Source: Mucilaginibacter sp. OK283 (GTDB taxonomy: Bacteria; Bacteroidota; Bacteroidia; Sphingobacteriales; Sphingobacteriaceae). From it: 64,000 bases of DNA. The stretch spans positions 310,001 to 374,000 of the forward strand of contig NZ_FODR01000006.1 of the NCBI RefSeq assembly GCF_900110415.1, written 5' to 3'. Positions 45,214 to 54,573 of the stretch are shown piece after piece. The translations under genes and the position numbers were made by a program. How positions within the stretch are numbered: position 1 is the stretch's first letter; the number at the start of each line of letters is the position of its first letter. Below the pieces are notes generated by a model. That model was not told the origin of the DNA. It was given only the letters and a program-made list of their open reading frames with translations, and did not search any database.

Positions 45214-45840
45214 ATGCCAAAAAAGATCAAGCTGGTAGCTATACTATTAACCATTTTTAGCATTACCTGTTATCAAACCTGTTTTGCTCAAAACCTTGAT
45301 GTTGATATCTTAAAAAGCATCAACCCGCAAAGTCCAACGTCTTCTTACTGGCATAATACAAGTACATCAGCTTATTACGTAGCAGGGGCCGCTTCGTTCG
45401 GTACTTTAATATACGGATTGGCAAGCGGCGATAAAGCAGCTAAACAAAATGGATTAGAAGCCGTTATTAATTTAGGTGCAACCGAGCTTTTTACTTACGC
45501 TATTAAAACTTCGGTAAACCGTACCCGCCCGGCAGATAGGTATCCAAACGATGTATTTGTTAATTCGCCAACACACGGTCAGTCATTTCCGTCGGGACAC
45601 AGCAGCCTTGCTTTTGCTACCGCCGCTACCATATCCATACAATACCATAAGTGGTATGTAACCGTACCGGCTTATTTATGGGCTTCGTCTGTTGGATACT
45701 CCCGTATGTACCTGGGCAAGCATTATCCATCAGATGTACTTGCCGGCGCGGCCGTGGGCATTGGCACAGCATACGCGGGGCACTGGCTTAATCAAAAACT
45801 ATTTAAAAAGCATACTGTAATTCATGAGGGCCATGATTAA
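45214..45840 (+). CDS. PAP2-family membrane or periplasmic acid phosphatase
   Basis: A 208-residue phosphatase with a signal peptide (about 1-25, CFAQN). The three-part active site is complete: KTSVNRTRP (K-x6-RP), FPSGHSS and SRMYLGKHYPSD (SR-x5-H-x3-D). There is little hydrophobicity beyond the signal and one central segment, so it resembles soluble class A acid phosphatases or loosely attached PAP2 enzymes. Substrates may be lipid phosphates (undecaprenyl-PP, phosphatidate) or small phosphoesters. It overlaps the following phosphoesterase gene by 17 nt, so the two should be made together. Confidence 0.9.
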   Translation: MPKKIKLVAILLTIFSITCYQTCFAQNLDVDILKSINPQSPTSSYWHNTSTSAYYVAGAASFGTLIYGLASGDKAAKQNGLEAVINLGATELFTYAIKTSVNRTRPADRYPNDVFVNSPTHGQSFPSGHSSLAFATAATISIQYHKWYVTVPAYLWASSVGYSRMYLGKHYPSDVLAGAAVGIGTAYAGHWLNQKLFKKHTVIHEGHD

Positions 45841-48800
45841 AAAATTACTTCTGCTATATATATGTTTAACTGGCGGCCTTAATCTGCTGGCACAGGACCC
45901 GGTAAAATACCGGGTGATACTTATAGGCGACGCCGGCGAAATGGACATGCAGCAAAAGGCGGTTTTAAAACACGCGGCGGCCAACATCATCAAAAATAAA
46001 ACAATTGTGATGTACCTTGGCGATAATATTTACCCCAGGGGAATGGGCCTGCCCGGCAGCCCCGAAGAGAAGCAAACCCAGAAGATCCTTCAATCGCAAT
46101 ACCAGCCTATGCGGGCCAATGGCGCACCGGTTTACTTTTTACCCGGCAACCACGATTGGGATAAAATGGGGCCGCAGGGCCTGGCCAAAATAAAAAGGGA
46201 ATGGGCGTTTTTAGAAGAGCAGCAGGATAGCCTGTTAAAAATGGTGCCCCGCAATGGCTGCCCGGACCCTGTGGAAATAAACCTGGGGGATAACCTGACA
46301 GTTATAGCCTTTGACAGCGAATGGTGGCTGTATCAATTCAGCAAAGCAAATGATGCCGCCGAATGTGATTGTAAAACCAAAGAAGATATTATAGATAAAT
46401 TTGAACAGATCCTGAGCCGGAACCGCAATAAAGTTATCCTGCTGGCATCACATCATCCGTTTCAAAGCTATGGCACCCATGGCGGCTATTTTTCGTTAAA
46501 AGATCACGTTTTCCCGCTGACGGCGGTAAACAGTAACCTGCTTATTCCGTTGCCTGTGTTAGGGTCGTTGTATCCATTTTTGCGATCATCATTCCCAAAC
46601 CCCGAGGATTTAAACCATCCTTTATACAAGGACATGGTGAAACGAATAGATGGAGTGTTTAAAGGTTTTCCCAACGTCGTCCACGTGGCGGGGCATGAGC
46701 ATGGCCTGCAGTTTATAAAAGACGATCAGCTGCAGGTTGTAAGTGGCGCGGGCGCCAAGCATACTTATGCTATAAAAGGCAAAAACTCCCTGTTTGCCGA
46801 TGCTACCCAGGGATATGTGATAGCCGATATTCTTGCCGATAACAGCATGCGTTTTACCTACTTTATTGACGGAGAATCCGGCGTAAAACAGGCTTTTGTT
46901 TATACCCAGCCTTACATACCGGTTAAACCATTACCGGCAACCCCGTTTAAAGTAATTACAGCAGATAGTTTGGTAATTAAAGTACATCCATCATATGATA
47001 GTGTAAGTAAATTTCACCGTTTGTTATTTGGCGAAAACTATCGTAAAGAATGGGCTGCCGATACCAAATTGCCGGTTATCAATATAGCTACCTTTCAGGG
47101 AGGGCTGACACCCGAGAAACTGGGTGGTGGTTTTCAAACACATTCGCTGCGTTTAATTGACAAAACCGGTAAAGAGTGGGTTATCCGCAGCGTTGAAAAA
47201 AGCCCGGAAAAATTGTTACCCCCGGAGTTTCAGGAAACTTTCGCCAGAGATTGGGTAAACGATGCCATGAGCGCCCAGCATCCATTTTCGGCATTGATTG
47301 TGCCTCCATTGGCCGACGCGGTACATGTGCCGCATACCAACCCGCAAATCGGCGTAATGTCGCCCGATGAAAAGCTGGGAAAGTTTAACAAAGTATTTGA
47401 TAACAAGGCAGTGCTTATTGAAGAGCGGGAGCCTACCGGCAAATCAGATAATTCGGAAAAAATGAACGCCACCATGTTAAAGGATAACGATAACAGGATA
47501 GATGCCGAAACATTTTTACGCGGCCGCCTGCTTGATTTGCTGATTGGCGATTGGGACCGCCGGGGCGATCAGTGGCGCTGGCAGGGTACCAAAACCGACA
47601 AGGGTATTTATTATACCGGTGTCCCACGCGACCGCGACCAGGCACTTTACACCAACCAAGGCATCATTCCATACATCGCCTCAAGGGAATGGGCAGAGCC
47701 CGACCTGCAGGGCTTTGGCGGAAAAATTAAGAATATATATTACTCATTGTGGAGCAGCATGTTTGCCGATTTGTTTCCGGAGATGAAATATAATCACGAA
47801 GATTGGACGAGGATTGTTAATGAATTTGTGGCTGCCGAAACCGACGAGGTTTTAGAAGCCGGCTTACGCCGGTTGCCCGCATCGGCTTATAAATTAAGGC
47901 ATGACGTGTTATTGAAACAACTAAAAGAGCGCCGTGCGAACATACCGGCCGCCATGGAAGAGTTTTATAAGATCAGTAATAAAATTGTCGAGATCCACAC
48001 TTCAAAGAAAAATGAATTCTTTAACATTAAAGATATCCCCGGTAATGGATTAAATATCATCATCAACAAAATCAGCAGCGGCGGTAAAGTGCGGGATACC
48101 TTGATGAACATCAATTTTATGCCCGATATTACCAAAGAGATCAGGATTTACCTGGGTGCCGGTGCCGATAAAGTTGTTTTAAATAATGCCACGTCGCCCA
48201 TAAAACTCAGGTTTGTTGATAGTGTTGATGTAAAAGACTATAACATTGTCCGTTCAAAAAACAAAGTGCAGATTTATGACCCTGGTACACTGAAATTAAC
48301 AGGCGATAGTAGCAGGGTGCGCAAGTATTTATCGGCCGATAGCGCCAATATCTCGTATATGGCTGTAAACCTGTCAAACGTTACCATGCCCATGGCCAAT
48401 ATCGAGATAAACCCCGATGAAGGTTTTTTATTGGGGCTTGGGTTTAAGTATACGCACCAGGATAGTTTTCGTAAATTTCCGTATAACGATGTGCAGCAGG
48501 TATTTTTGAGTCACTCGTTTTCAACAAAAGCTTTCAGGGCCAGTTACAGCGGCGAGTGGATTAAAGCCATTGGCAACGCTAACCTGTTATTACAATTCCA
48601 GGCCAATTCGCCGGAGAATATCAACTTTTTTGGCCGCGGTAACGAAACTGTATTCGATAAAACCGGTAATTACAAAAAGTTTTATCGTACCCGGTTCACA
48701 ACCGTTCAGTTCGATCCGGCTTTAACCTTGCATAGTGCGGGCGGTACTACGATAACCGTTGGGCCGTCATTACAGTACTATAATTTAAATGCAGCTGACA

Positions 48801-49435
48801 ATACAGGCCGTTTAATTACAAATCCCTTACTCACCAATAGTACAGATAGTTATACCTTTGATCAGCGAAAACTTTTTGCGGGTGCAATTTTTAACTTCAC
48901 CAGCGATTTGCGTAACAACAAGATACTACCCGCATGGGGAAGCTACGTAAATGTTAAATTGCAGGGGTACACGGGTTTAAATAGTAACTCAAACTCGTTT
49001 ATACAACTGATACCGCAGGCTGCTTTATATAAAAGCTTAAACGCCAACAGCACCATAGTGCTGGCCGAGCGGGTAGGCGGCGGTATCACCATTGGTAAGA
49101 CCGCTTTTTATCAATCGTTGTTTTTAGGCGGACAGGATAACCTGTTAGGTTACAGGCTTTATCGCTTTGCAGGGCAATATAGTTTTTATAACAATTTGGA
49201 ACTGCGCTTAAAATTGTTTGATTTTGCAAGTTATATTGTACCCGGGCAGGCTGGTTTAGTAGGTTTTTATGACATTGGCCGCGTTTGGGAAAATGGCGAA
49301 CATTCTGACAAATGGCATAATGGTACCGGCGCCGGCTTATATATTGCTCCTGCCAAATTAGCGGTTATAAAAATTGTGGCGGGGCATTCCGAAGAAGGTT
49401 GGTATCCTTATTTATCAACGGCCTTCAGATTTTAA
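45824..49435 (+). CDS. Metallophosphoesterase - kinase-like domain - Omp85-type barrel fusion
   Basis: A 1203-residue protein with signal peptide (about 5-24). Domain 1 (26-345) is a calcineurin-like phosphoesterase with D36, GDN 66-68, GNHD 108-111, HH 210-211 and GHEH 290-293, like purple acid phosphatases. Domain 2 (about 380-830) is shared with the protein at 51883-54447: GGGFQTHSLRL (434-444), IEEREP, LLIGDWDRRGDQW (573-585) and VPRDRDQ (600-606), resembling FAM20/HipA kinase motifs. The C-terminal 870-1203 part is a beta-barrel of the Omp85/surface antigen type ending LSTAFRF. A second ATG at 45833 is a possible start. Functions of domains 2 and 3 are inference. Confidence 0.85.
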   Translation: MRAMIKKLLLLYICLTGGLNLLAQDPVKYRVILIGDAGEMDMQQKAVLKHAAANIIKNKTIVMYLGDNIYPRGMGLPGSPEEKQTQKILQSQYQPMRANGAPVYFLPGNHDWDKMGPQGLAKIKREWAFLEEQQDSLLKMVPRNGCPDPVEINLGDNLTVIAFDSEWWLYQFSKANDAAECDCKTKEDIIDKFEQILSRNRNKVILLASHHPFQSYGTHGGYFSLKDHVFPLTAVNSNLLIPLPVLGSLYPFLRSSFPNPEDLNHPLYKDMVKRIDGVFKGFPNVVHVAGHEHGLQFIKDDQLQVVSGAGAKHTYAIKGKNSLFADATQGYVIADILADNSMRFTYFIDGESGVKQAFVYTQPYIPVKPLPATPFKVITADSLVIKVHPSYDSVSKFHRLLFGENYRKEWAADTKLPVINIATFQGGLTPEKLGGGFQTHSLRLIDKTGKEWVIRSVEKSPEKLLPPEFQETFARDWVNDAMSAQHPFSALIVPPLADAVHVPHTNPQIGVMSPDEKLGKFNKVFDNKAVLIEEREPTGKSDNSEKMNATMLKDNDNRIDAETFLRGRLLDLLIGDWDRRGDQWRWQGTKTDKGIYYTGVPRDRDQALYTNQGIIPYIASREWAEPDLQGFGGKIKNIYYSLWSSMFADLFPEMKYNHEDWTRIVNEFVAAETDEVLEAGLRRLPASAYKLRHDVLLKQLKERRANIPAAMEEFYKISNKIVEIHTSKKNEFFNIKDIPGNGLNIIINKISSGGKVRDTLMNINFMPDITKEIRIYLGAGADKVVLNNATSPIKLRFVDSVDVKDYNIVRSKNKVQIYDPGTLKLTGDSSRVRKYLSADSANISYMAVNLSNVTMPMANIEINPDEGFLLGLGFKYTHQDSFRKFPYNDVQQVFLSHSFSTKAFRASYSGEWIKAIGNANLLLQFQANSPENINFFGRGNETVFDKTGNYKKFYRTRFTTVQFDPALTLHSAGGTTITVGPSLQYYNLNAADNTGRLITNPLLTNSTDSYTFDQRKLFAGAIFNFTSDLRNNKILPAWGSYVNVKLQGYTGLNSNSNSFIQLIPQAALYKSLNANSTIVLAERVGGGITIGKTAFYQSLFLGGQDNLLGYRLYRFAGQYSFYNNLELRLKLFDFASYIVPGQAGLVGFYDIGRVWENGEHSDKWHNGTGAGLYIAPAKLAVIKIVAGHSEEGWYPYLSTAFRF

Positions 49436-49454
49436 CTAAGGTAATTTATAAAAA

Positions 49455-51803
49455 ATGCACACCGAAGTACTCAACATAAGTAAAAATGATTGCAATGTTT
49501 GCCAGGTAGAAACCTGCCTTACGTTTGATCCTTTTGTAGCGCATTTACAGGAGCGTGTAAAAACAGAAAAGACCCTTAAATCTGAGTTTTATAAATATGT
49601 ACTCCATAAGTTTGAAACAGACTTATGTATTGATCTGGAGGTGAACCCCGATTATGCAGAAATGTACAGGGGTACATTGGAGTTGATTTACAGTATACTT
49701 ACACCACCTATTTTAAATGAAAAAGAGTTTTTTTGGGCGCTGAGCACCCCGGTACCCGAAAAGATATTTTTCAGCACCGAGGCTTTTTTTGAATTTCATT
49801 CCAGTCACCATTCCGGCCTGTATGCGGTCAACATGGCCGATCAGGATTTATTTGCACAGCGCCAAAAACGTTTTATTTACAACCTGATCCTGGAGCGCAT
49901 GTATGGCTTCAGTACAATTCTAAGGAACGAGTTGTTGTACAGCTATGTAGATCCCGATACCAAACTTACACGTTACTATAACATTTTTACCAACCCGCAG
50001 TTTGTTAATGTTATATCAAAAGGAGAATTGCCTGTATTAAGCTTTGAGGCCATTGAGCCTTATCTTAATGATTTTGAGGGTATAGATGTGCTTGAAAGCA
50101 TTTTACCACTCTCAAATTTTAAGTTCGAAGGTTTCTCGGTAATAACATTAACTGATGTTACCTTGCCCCATGCGATGGAAAATATCCGGAACGAACTGGT
50201 TAACCACTCCAGTAACGAAACCGAACAATATGAGCATATCATCAATTCGTTAAAAACCCTATCCGAAGACCCGGCCATTGAATTTGGCCTTATGCCTTTT
50301 TTAACAGTAAATAACCGGCCGATATTCGATACTGATGAGTGCTCGCAAAGTGTACTTATGTCATCTGCAAAAAAATATAGTATGGCCGAAGAAACCTTTG
50401 TGGCGATTGCCAATGATTATAACAAAAATCCCAAGCCTATATTCTTTAACGTTATTAACGACGAAAAGACCATAAAGTATCCCTTTTTAAAGGTATTAAA
50501 ACAATCGGGTGTTAAATCATACGGTATTTTTCCTGTTTACTACAATAAAAAAAATGTGGGTATCCTTGAGGTATATGCTTACAAGGAAATAGCATTTTAC
50601 GAAAAGCTACTATCAAAGCTGCAAACCGCTATGCCCCTGATAGCGCAGTTACTCCAAAACAGCATCGATCAGTTTAACGACCGCATTGAACGGGTAATTA
50701 AAGACAAATTTACCTCGCTTCAGCCATCTGTTCAATGGAAATTTAACGAGGTGGCTTGGGAGTACCTTAAAAGTGGTAATAGAAGGCGTAAAAATCAGGA
50801 AATAGAAACGGTTGTATTTGATAACGTGTACCCACTGTTTGGCGCAATAGATATCCGCAATTCCACCATTGAGCGTAACACTGCCCTGCAGGATGATTTA
50901 AAGGCATTCCTTACGCTGGTTATGGATACCCTTACCTCGCTAAAAAAACACATTCACCTGCGTCTTATTGATAACCTGGTATTTAAATGTGATGAGTGGC
51001 TGCAAAGGGTAAGTGGTTTTATTACCACGAACGACGAGCTTACGCTGGATGGCTTTGTTAGGGACGAACTAAACCCATTCCTGGAACATTTCAGGCAAAA
51101 CTATCCCGATGAAAAACCGGTGATTGATAAATACTTTGCAGCACTGTCTGAAGATACAGGTCTTTCTTTTGCCAATAGGCGTAACCTGGAAAATTCCATG
51201 CAGCTTATTAATAACAGCATCAATCATTACCTGGAGGTAGCACAGGACGAAGTGCAGGAATCATATCCATGTTATTTTGAAAAATTCAGGACAGATGGTG
51301 TCGAATATGATATTTACATCGGCCAATCCATAGCCCCCAGCCGGGTTTTTGATTTGCTCTATTTAAAAAATATCCGTTTGTGGCAATTAAGGTCGATGGC
51401 TGAGATAGCAAGGATCACCAACTCTTTAATCGACCAGATTTCGCATCCGCTGCAAACAACACAGCTGATTTTTATCCACTCAAACCCAATACAAATCAGT
51501 TTCAGGAATGACGAACGTCGTTTTGACGTGGAAGGCGCCTATAACATCAGGTACGAAGTAGTTAAAAAACGTATCGATAAAGTATTGATAGCTGGCACTG
51601 TTGAGCGCCTTACCCAGCCGGGCAAAATTGCTATGGTATATTTTAACGCCAACGAGGCAACCGAATACCAGGAATATATTAAATACCTGCAGGATTCGCA
51701 TATATTGAATAATGATCTTGAATACCTTGACCTGGAGGAATTGCAGGGTGTTACCGGGCTAAAAGCCTTGAGGGTTGGGGTAAATTATGATTTTAAATCA
51801 TAA
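49455..51803 (+). CDS. GAF-domain protein of unknown function with DIRNST motif
   Basis: A 782-residue cytosolic protein without signal peptide. The first 280 residues are mostly helical and unassigned, with an early Cys cluster (NDCNVCQVETC). A GAF-like sensor covers about 300-400 (FLKVLKQSGVKSYGIFPVYYNKKNVGILEVYAY). A C-terminal region follows with LFGAIDIRNSTIERN (461-475); DIRNST resembles the first strand of class III nucleotide cyclases (DIRGST/FT), but the second metal-binding part is not obvious. The last 130 residues end with a beta-rich segment. It lies 19 nt after the phosphoesterase-barrel gene and between the two barrel paralogues. Confidence 0.75.
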   Translation: MHTEVLNISKNDCNVCQVETCLTFDPFVAHLQERVKTEKTLKSEFYKYVLHKFETDLCIDLEVNPDYAEMYRGTLELIYSILTPPILNEKEFFWALSTPVPEKIFFSTEAFFEFHSSHHSGLYAVNMADQDLFAQRQKRFIYNLILERMYGFSTILRNELLYSYVDPDTKLTRYYNIFTNPQFVNVISKGELPVLSFEAIEPYLNDFEGIDVLESILPLSNFKFEGFSVITLTDVTLPHAMENIRNELVNHSSNETEQYEHIINSLKTLSEDPAIEFGLMPFLTVNNRPIFDTDECSQSVLMSSAKKYSMAEETFVAIANDYNKNPKPIFFNVINDEKTIKYPFLKVLKQSGVKSYGIFPVYYNKKNVGILEVYAYKEIAFYEKLLSKLQTAMPLIAQLLQNSIDQFNDRIERVIKDKFTSLQPSVQWKFNEVAWEYLKSGNRRRKNQEIETVVFDNVYPLFGAIDIRNSTIERNTALQDDLKAFLTLVMDTLTSLKKHIHLRLIDNLVFKCDEWLQRVSGFITTNDELTLDGFVRDELNPFLEHFRQNYPDEKPVIDKYFAALSEDTGLSFANRRNLENSMQLINNSINHYLEVAQDEVQESYPCYFEKFRTDGVEYDIYIGQSIAPSRVFDLLYLKNIRLWQLRSMAEIARITNSLIDQISHPLQTTQLIFIHSNPIQISFRNDERRFDVEGAYNIRYEVVKKRIDKVLIAGTVERLTQPGKIAMVYFNANEATEYQEYIKYLQDSHILNNDLEYLDLEELQGVTGLKALRVGVNYDFKS

Positions 51804-51882
51804 AACAAAACGGTGTATTAAACTATTGTGTACTATGCGTTATTAGCTTATCACCTTGAAAAATACGTACCTAAAAAAAAAG

Positions 51883-54447
51883 ATGGTTAAAAGCTTATTG
51901 CTGCTGATATTAGCCGCAATAGGTACAATGCGCGCTTATGCGCAAGCTACTGCCGATAGCATTAAGCTGGCTATTGAGCCCGGATACAATAATGTGAGCG
52001 GCACCCATCGTTTTTTTCTTGGTGAAAACTACCGTAAACTTTGGGCAGCGCCGGTGACACTGCGCATTTTCCATATCCAAACAGAAAAAGGCGGTTTAAA
52101 AATTCTGCAAAAAGGCGGCGGTCAGCAAACCAAATCATTACGCCTGCAAGACCCAACCGGGCAGCAATGGGTATTAAGAACTATCCAAAAATATCCCGAA
52201 AAAGGATTACCGCCAAGTTTACGGCCAACAGTAGCTAAGGATATCCTGCAAGATCAGGTTTCTGCCGCACATCCATTTTCGGCTTTAACCGTGCCGCCAT
52301 TGGCTGCGGCGTTGGGCATACCTCACTCCAATCCCGAAATTGTTTACGTGCCCGATGATGCTGCATTAGGCGATTATCGCCAGGATTTTGCCAACCAGAT
52401 TTTCTTGTTCGAAGAGCGTGAACCGCTGGATGTCGAAAAAACCGACAACACCGATAAAGTGCAGCGAAAATTACAGGCCGACAATGATAACCAGGTTGAT
52501 GAAAAAACCGTGCTGCGCGCCCGCCTGCTGGATATGCTGCTGGGCGATTGGGATAGGCACGAAGACCAATGGCGCTGGGAAAAACTCGACGGCGAAAAGG
52601 GAGCCACCTATGAACCTGTGCCACGTGATCGCGACCAGGTTTATTACAAAACTTCGGGGCTATTTCCGTGGATAGTAGCGCACCAGTGGCTCAAATCAAA
52701 ATTTCAGGGCTATAGTGACGAAATAAGGGACATCAACGGCTGGAATTTTAACGCACGCTATTTTGATCGCTATTTCCTGAATCAATTAGGCGAAGAGGAT
52801 TGGAAAGAACAGATAGCCTTTGTGCAAAATAAACTAACCGATAACCTGATAAAAAGTGCAGTTAAACGAATGCCCGATACCATTTTTAAACTTTCGGGTG
52901 CCGAAATCATCGGCAAAATGATTGCCCGCAGGAACATACTGGATAAGCAGGCAATGGAGTATTACCGTTTTATAGCCAAACAGGTAGAGATACCTGCAAG
53001 CGATAAAACAGATAAGTTTGCCATTAACACTGAAGCGGGAGGCAACCTTACTGTTACCGTTAACAAGATCAAGAAAGACGGCAGCATTGATAAAATAACC
53101 TACAAACGCACCTTTAAACCAGATTTAACCAAAGAGGTAAGGTTATATGGCTTTGCCGGAGACGATCAGTTTGTAGTTACAGGCAGCAACCCATCGCCTA
53201 TAAAGGTGCGGATGGTTGGTGGTGATGGCGTAGATAGTTTTTACGTAGATAAAAACCTGCACAATAAAAGCAGCCTGTACGTGTACGACAGGTCGGATCA
53301 GCAGAATAAGTTACCATCGTCTGCCGACGCGAAGATTCGTACGTCAACAGATACGGCGGTAAATCAGTATGATAAAAAGAGTTTTAAATTCGACCGGTTT
53401 GAGCCTATTGTACTGGCCAATTATAGCCCTGACTTAGGGATCTCATTAATAGCCGGGTTATCCTGGGAAAAGCACGGATTCAGGAAAGAGCCTTATGCCT
53501 TCCGTGATGAATTCCTTGTTAATTATAACCTGGGCAGACAATCATTCATGCTGACGTATAACGCCGATTGGAAAAAGGCCATAGGTAATAATGACCTGGG
53601 TATTAACATCAGGTCATTAGGGCCACATAACCTCAGTAATTTTTTTGGCATAGGCAACAATACCGTTTTTGAAAACGAGGGTGATAAGGAGATCAGCTAT
53701 TATCGCAACCGTTACGATTTTGTTACCGCCAACGTATCTCTTAGTCAAACCAGCAATAACTGGCAGTTTAGCGAGGGCATAGCAGGTCAATATTATAACA
53801 GTAGTGCTTCAAACAATGCCAATCGCTTTTTAAACGACTATAATCAGGCTAATACCGATCAAAATGTTTTTGGCACAAAATTCTACACGGGCGTTGTGGC
53901 CAGCGCCCGGCTGGATACCCGCAATAAGGCAACCATCCCCACTAAAGGTATTTTATGGAATACTACCATTGGCGGCTACACCGGTTTAAGCAAAAACAGC
54001 CATAGCACCTATGGGCAAATCCTATCGGAGTTTAGCTTTTATCTCAATCCTGATAAGGATTCGGTATTGGTGATAGCCAACAGAACGGGCCTTGGTACTA
54101 CGGTTGGCGACGCTACATATTTTCAGTTGATGAAACTTGGCGGTGCGCAAAATTTCCGTGGTTTCCACACAAACCGGTTTACGGGCAAGTCTATCGCCTA
54201 TAACAATCTCGAATTACGCCTCAAAGTATTGGATTTTACATCATACCTGCTGCCAGGTTCCATAGGTATTATCGGCTTTAACGATGTAGGCCGCGTTTGG
54301 GTACCCGGCGAAAAGTCAGATCAGTGGCATGATGGCTACGGCGGTGGGTTTTATATTATCCCTGCCCAGCTGGTATTAATTGAGGCCGTGATGGGCTTTT
54401 CCAAAGAGGGATCGTTGCCTTATATTACTATTGGGTTAAGGTTTTAG
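51883..54447 (+). CDS. Omp85-type barrel protein with FAM20/HipA-kinase-like domain
   Basis: An 854-residue outer-membrane protein, signal peptide 1-21 (MRAYAQA). It is a paralogue of the C-terminal two-thirds of the protein at 45824-49435. The middle domain has a Gly-rich loop GGGQQTKSLRL (78-88), a following strand WVLR and K103, acidic LFEEREP (175-181), LLGDWDRHEDQW (219-230, D224 and H226) and VPRDRDQ (246-252). This order resembles the nucleotide loop, DRH catalytic and metal Asp motifs of FAM20C/HipA kinases. The last 330 residues form an Omp85-like barrel ending ITIGLRF. The ATG at 51883 is preferred over an in-frame TTG at 51856. Confidence 0.82.
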   Translation: MVKSLLLLILAAIGTMRAYAQATADSIKLAIEPGYNNVSGTHRFFLGENYRKLWAAPVTLRIFHIQTEKGGLKILQKGGGQQTKSLRLQDPTGQQWVLRTIQKYPEKGLPPSLRPTVAKDILQDQVSAAHPFSALTVPPLAAALGIPHSNPEIVYVPDDAALGDYRQDFANQIFLFEEREPLDVEKTDNTDKVQRKLQADNDNQVDEKTVLRARLLDMLLGDWDRHEDQWRWEKLDGEKGATYEPVPRDRDQVYYKTSGLFPWIVAHQWLKSKFQGYSDEIRDINGWNFNARYFDRYFLNQLGEEDWKEQIAFVQNKLTDNLIKSAVKRMPDTIFKLSGAEIIGKMIARRNILDKQAMEYYRFIAKQVEIPASDKTDKFAINTEAGGNLTVTVNKIKKDGSIDKITYKRTFKPDLTKEVRLYGFAGDDQFVVTGSNPSPIKVRMVGGDGVDSFYVDKNLHNKSSLYVYDRSDQQNKLPSSADAKIRTSTDTAVNQYDKKSFKFDRFEPIVLANYSPDLGISLIAGLSWEKHGFRKEPYAFRDEFLVNYNLGRQSFMLTYNADWKKAIGNNDLGINIRSLGPHNLSNFFGIGNNTVFENEGDKEISYYRNRYDFVTANVSLSQTSNNWQFSEGIAGQYYNSSASNNANRFLNDYNQANTDQNVFGTKFYTGVVASARLDTRNKATIPTKGILWNTTIGGYTGLSKNSHSTYGQILSEFSFYLNPDKDSVLVIANRTGLGTTVGDATYFQLMKLGGAQNFRGFHTNRFTGKSIAYNNLELRLKVLDFTSYLLPGSIGIIGFNDVGRVWVPGEKSDQWHDGYGGGFYIIPAQLVLIEAVMGFSKEGSLPYITIGLRF

Positions 54448-54451
54448 AAAA

Positions 54452-54567
54452 GCCCCTCCCAAACCCTCCCTGGTAGGGAGGGCTATAAAAGATAAACTGG
54501 AAATCAAAACCTGCCAGCAAAATCAAAAGTCTCCCCTCCCGGGGGAGATTTAGAGGGGGCTGGGGCT
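54452..54567. repeat. Pyrimidine-rich inverted repeat between converging genes
   Basis: AGCCCCTCCC-type sequence at 54451 is inverted as GGGGGCTGGGGCT near 54554-54567, with inner hairpins CCCTCCC/GGGAGGG (54464-54482) and CTCCCC/GGGGAG (54531-54546). It resembles a common Bacteroidota intergenic element and probably ends both transcripts. A related CTCTAAAGGGGGGCTTTT lies at 38000. Confidence 0.6.
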
Positions 54568-54573
54568 CGTGCC

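Noticed and set aside
47230..47786. Several frames on both strands inside the phosphoesterase-barrel gene
   Set aside because: They are shadows of the long conserved coding frame.
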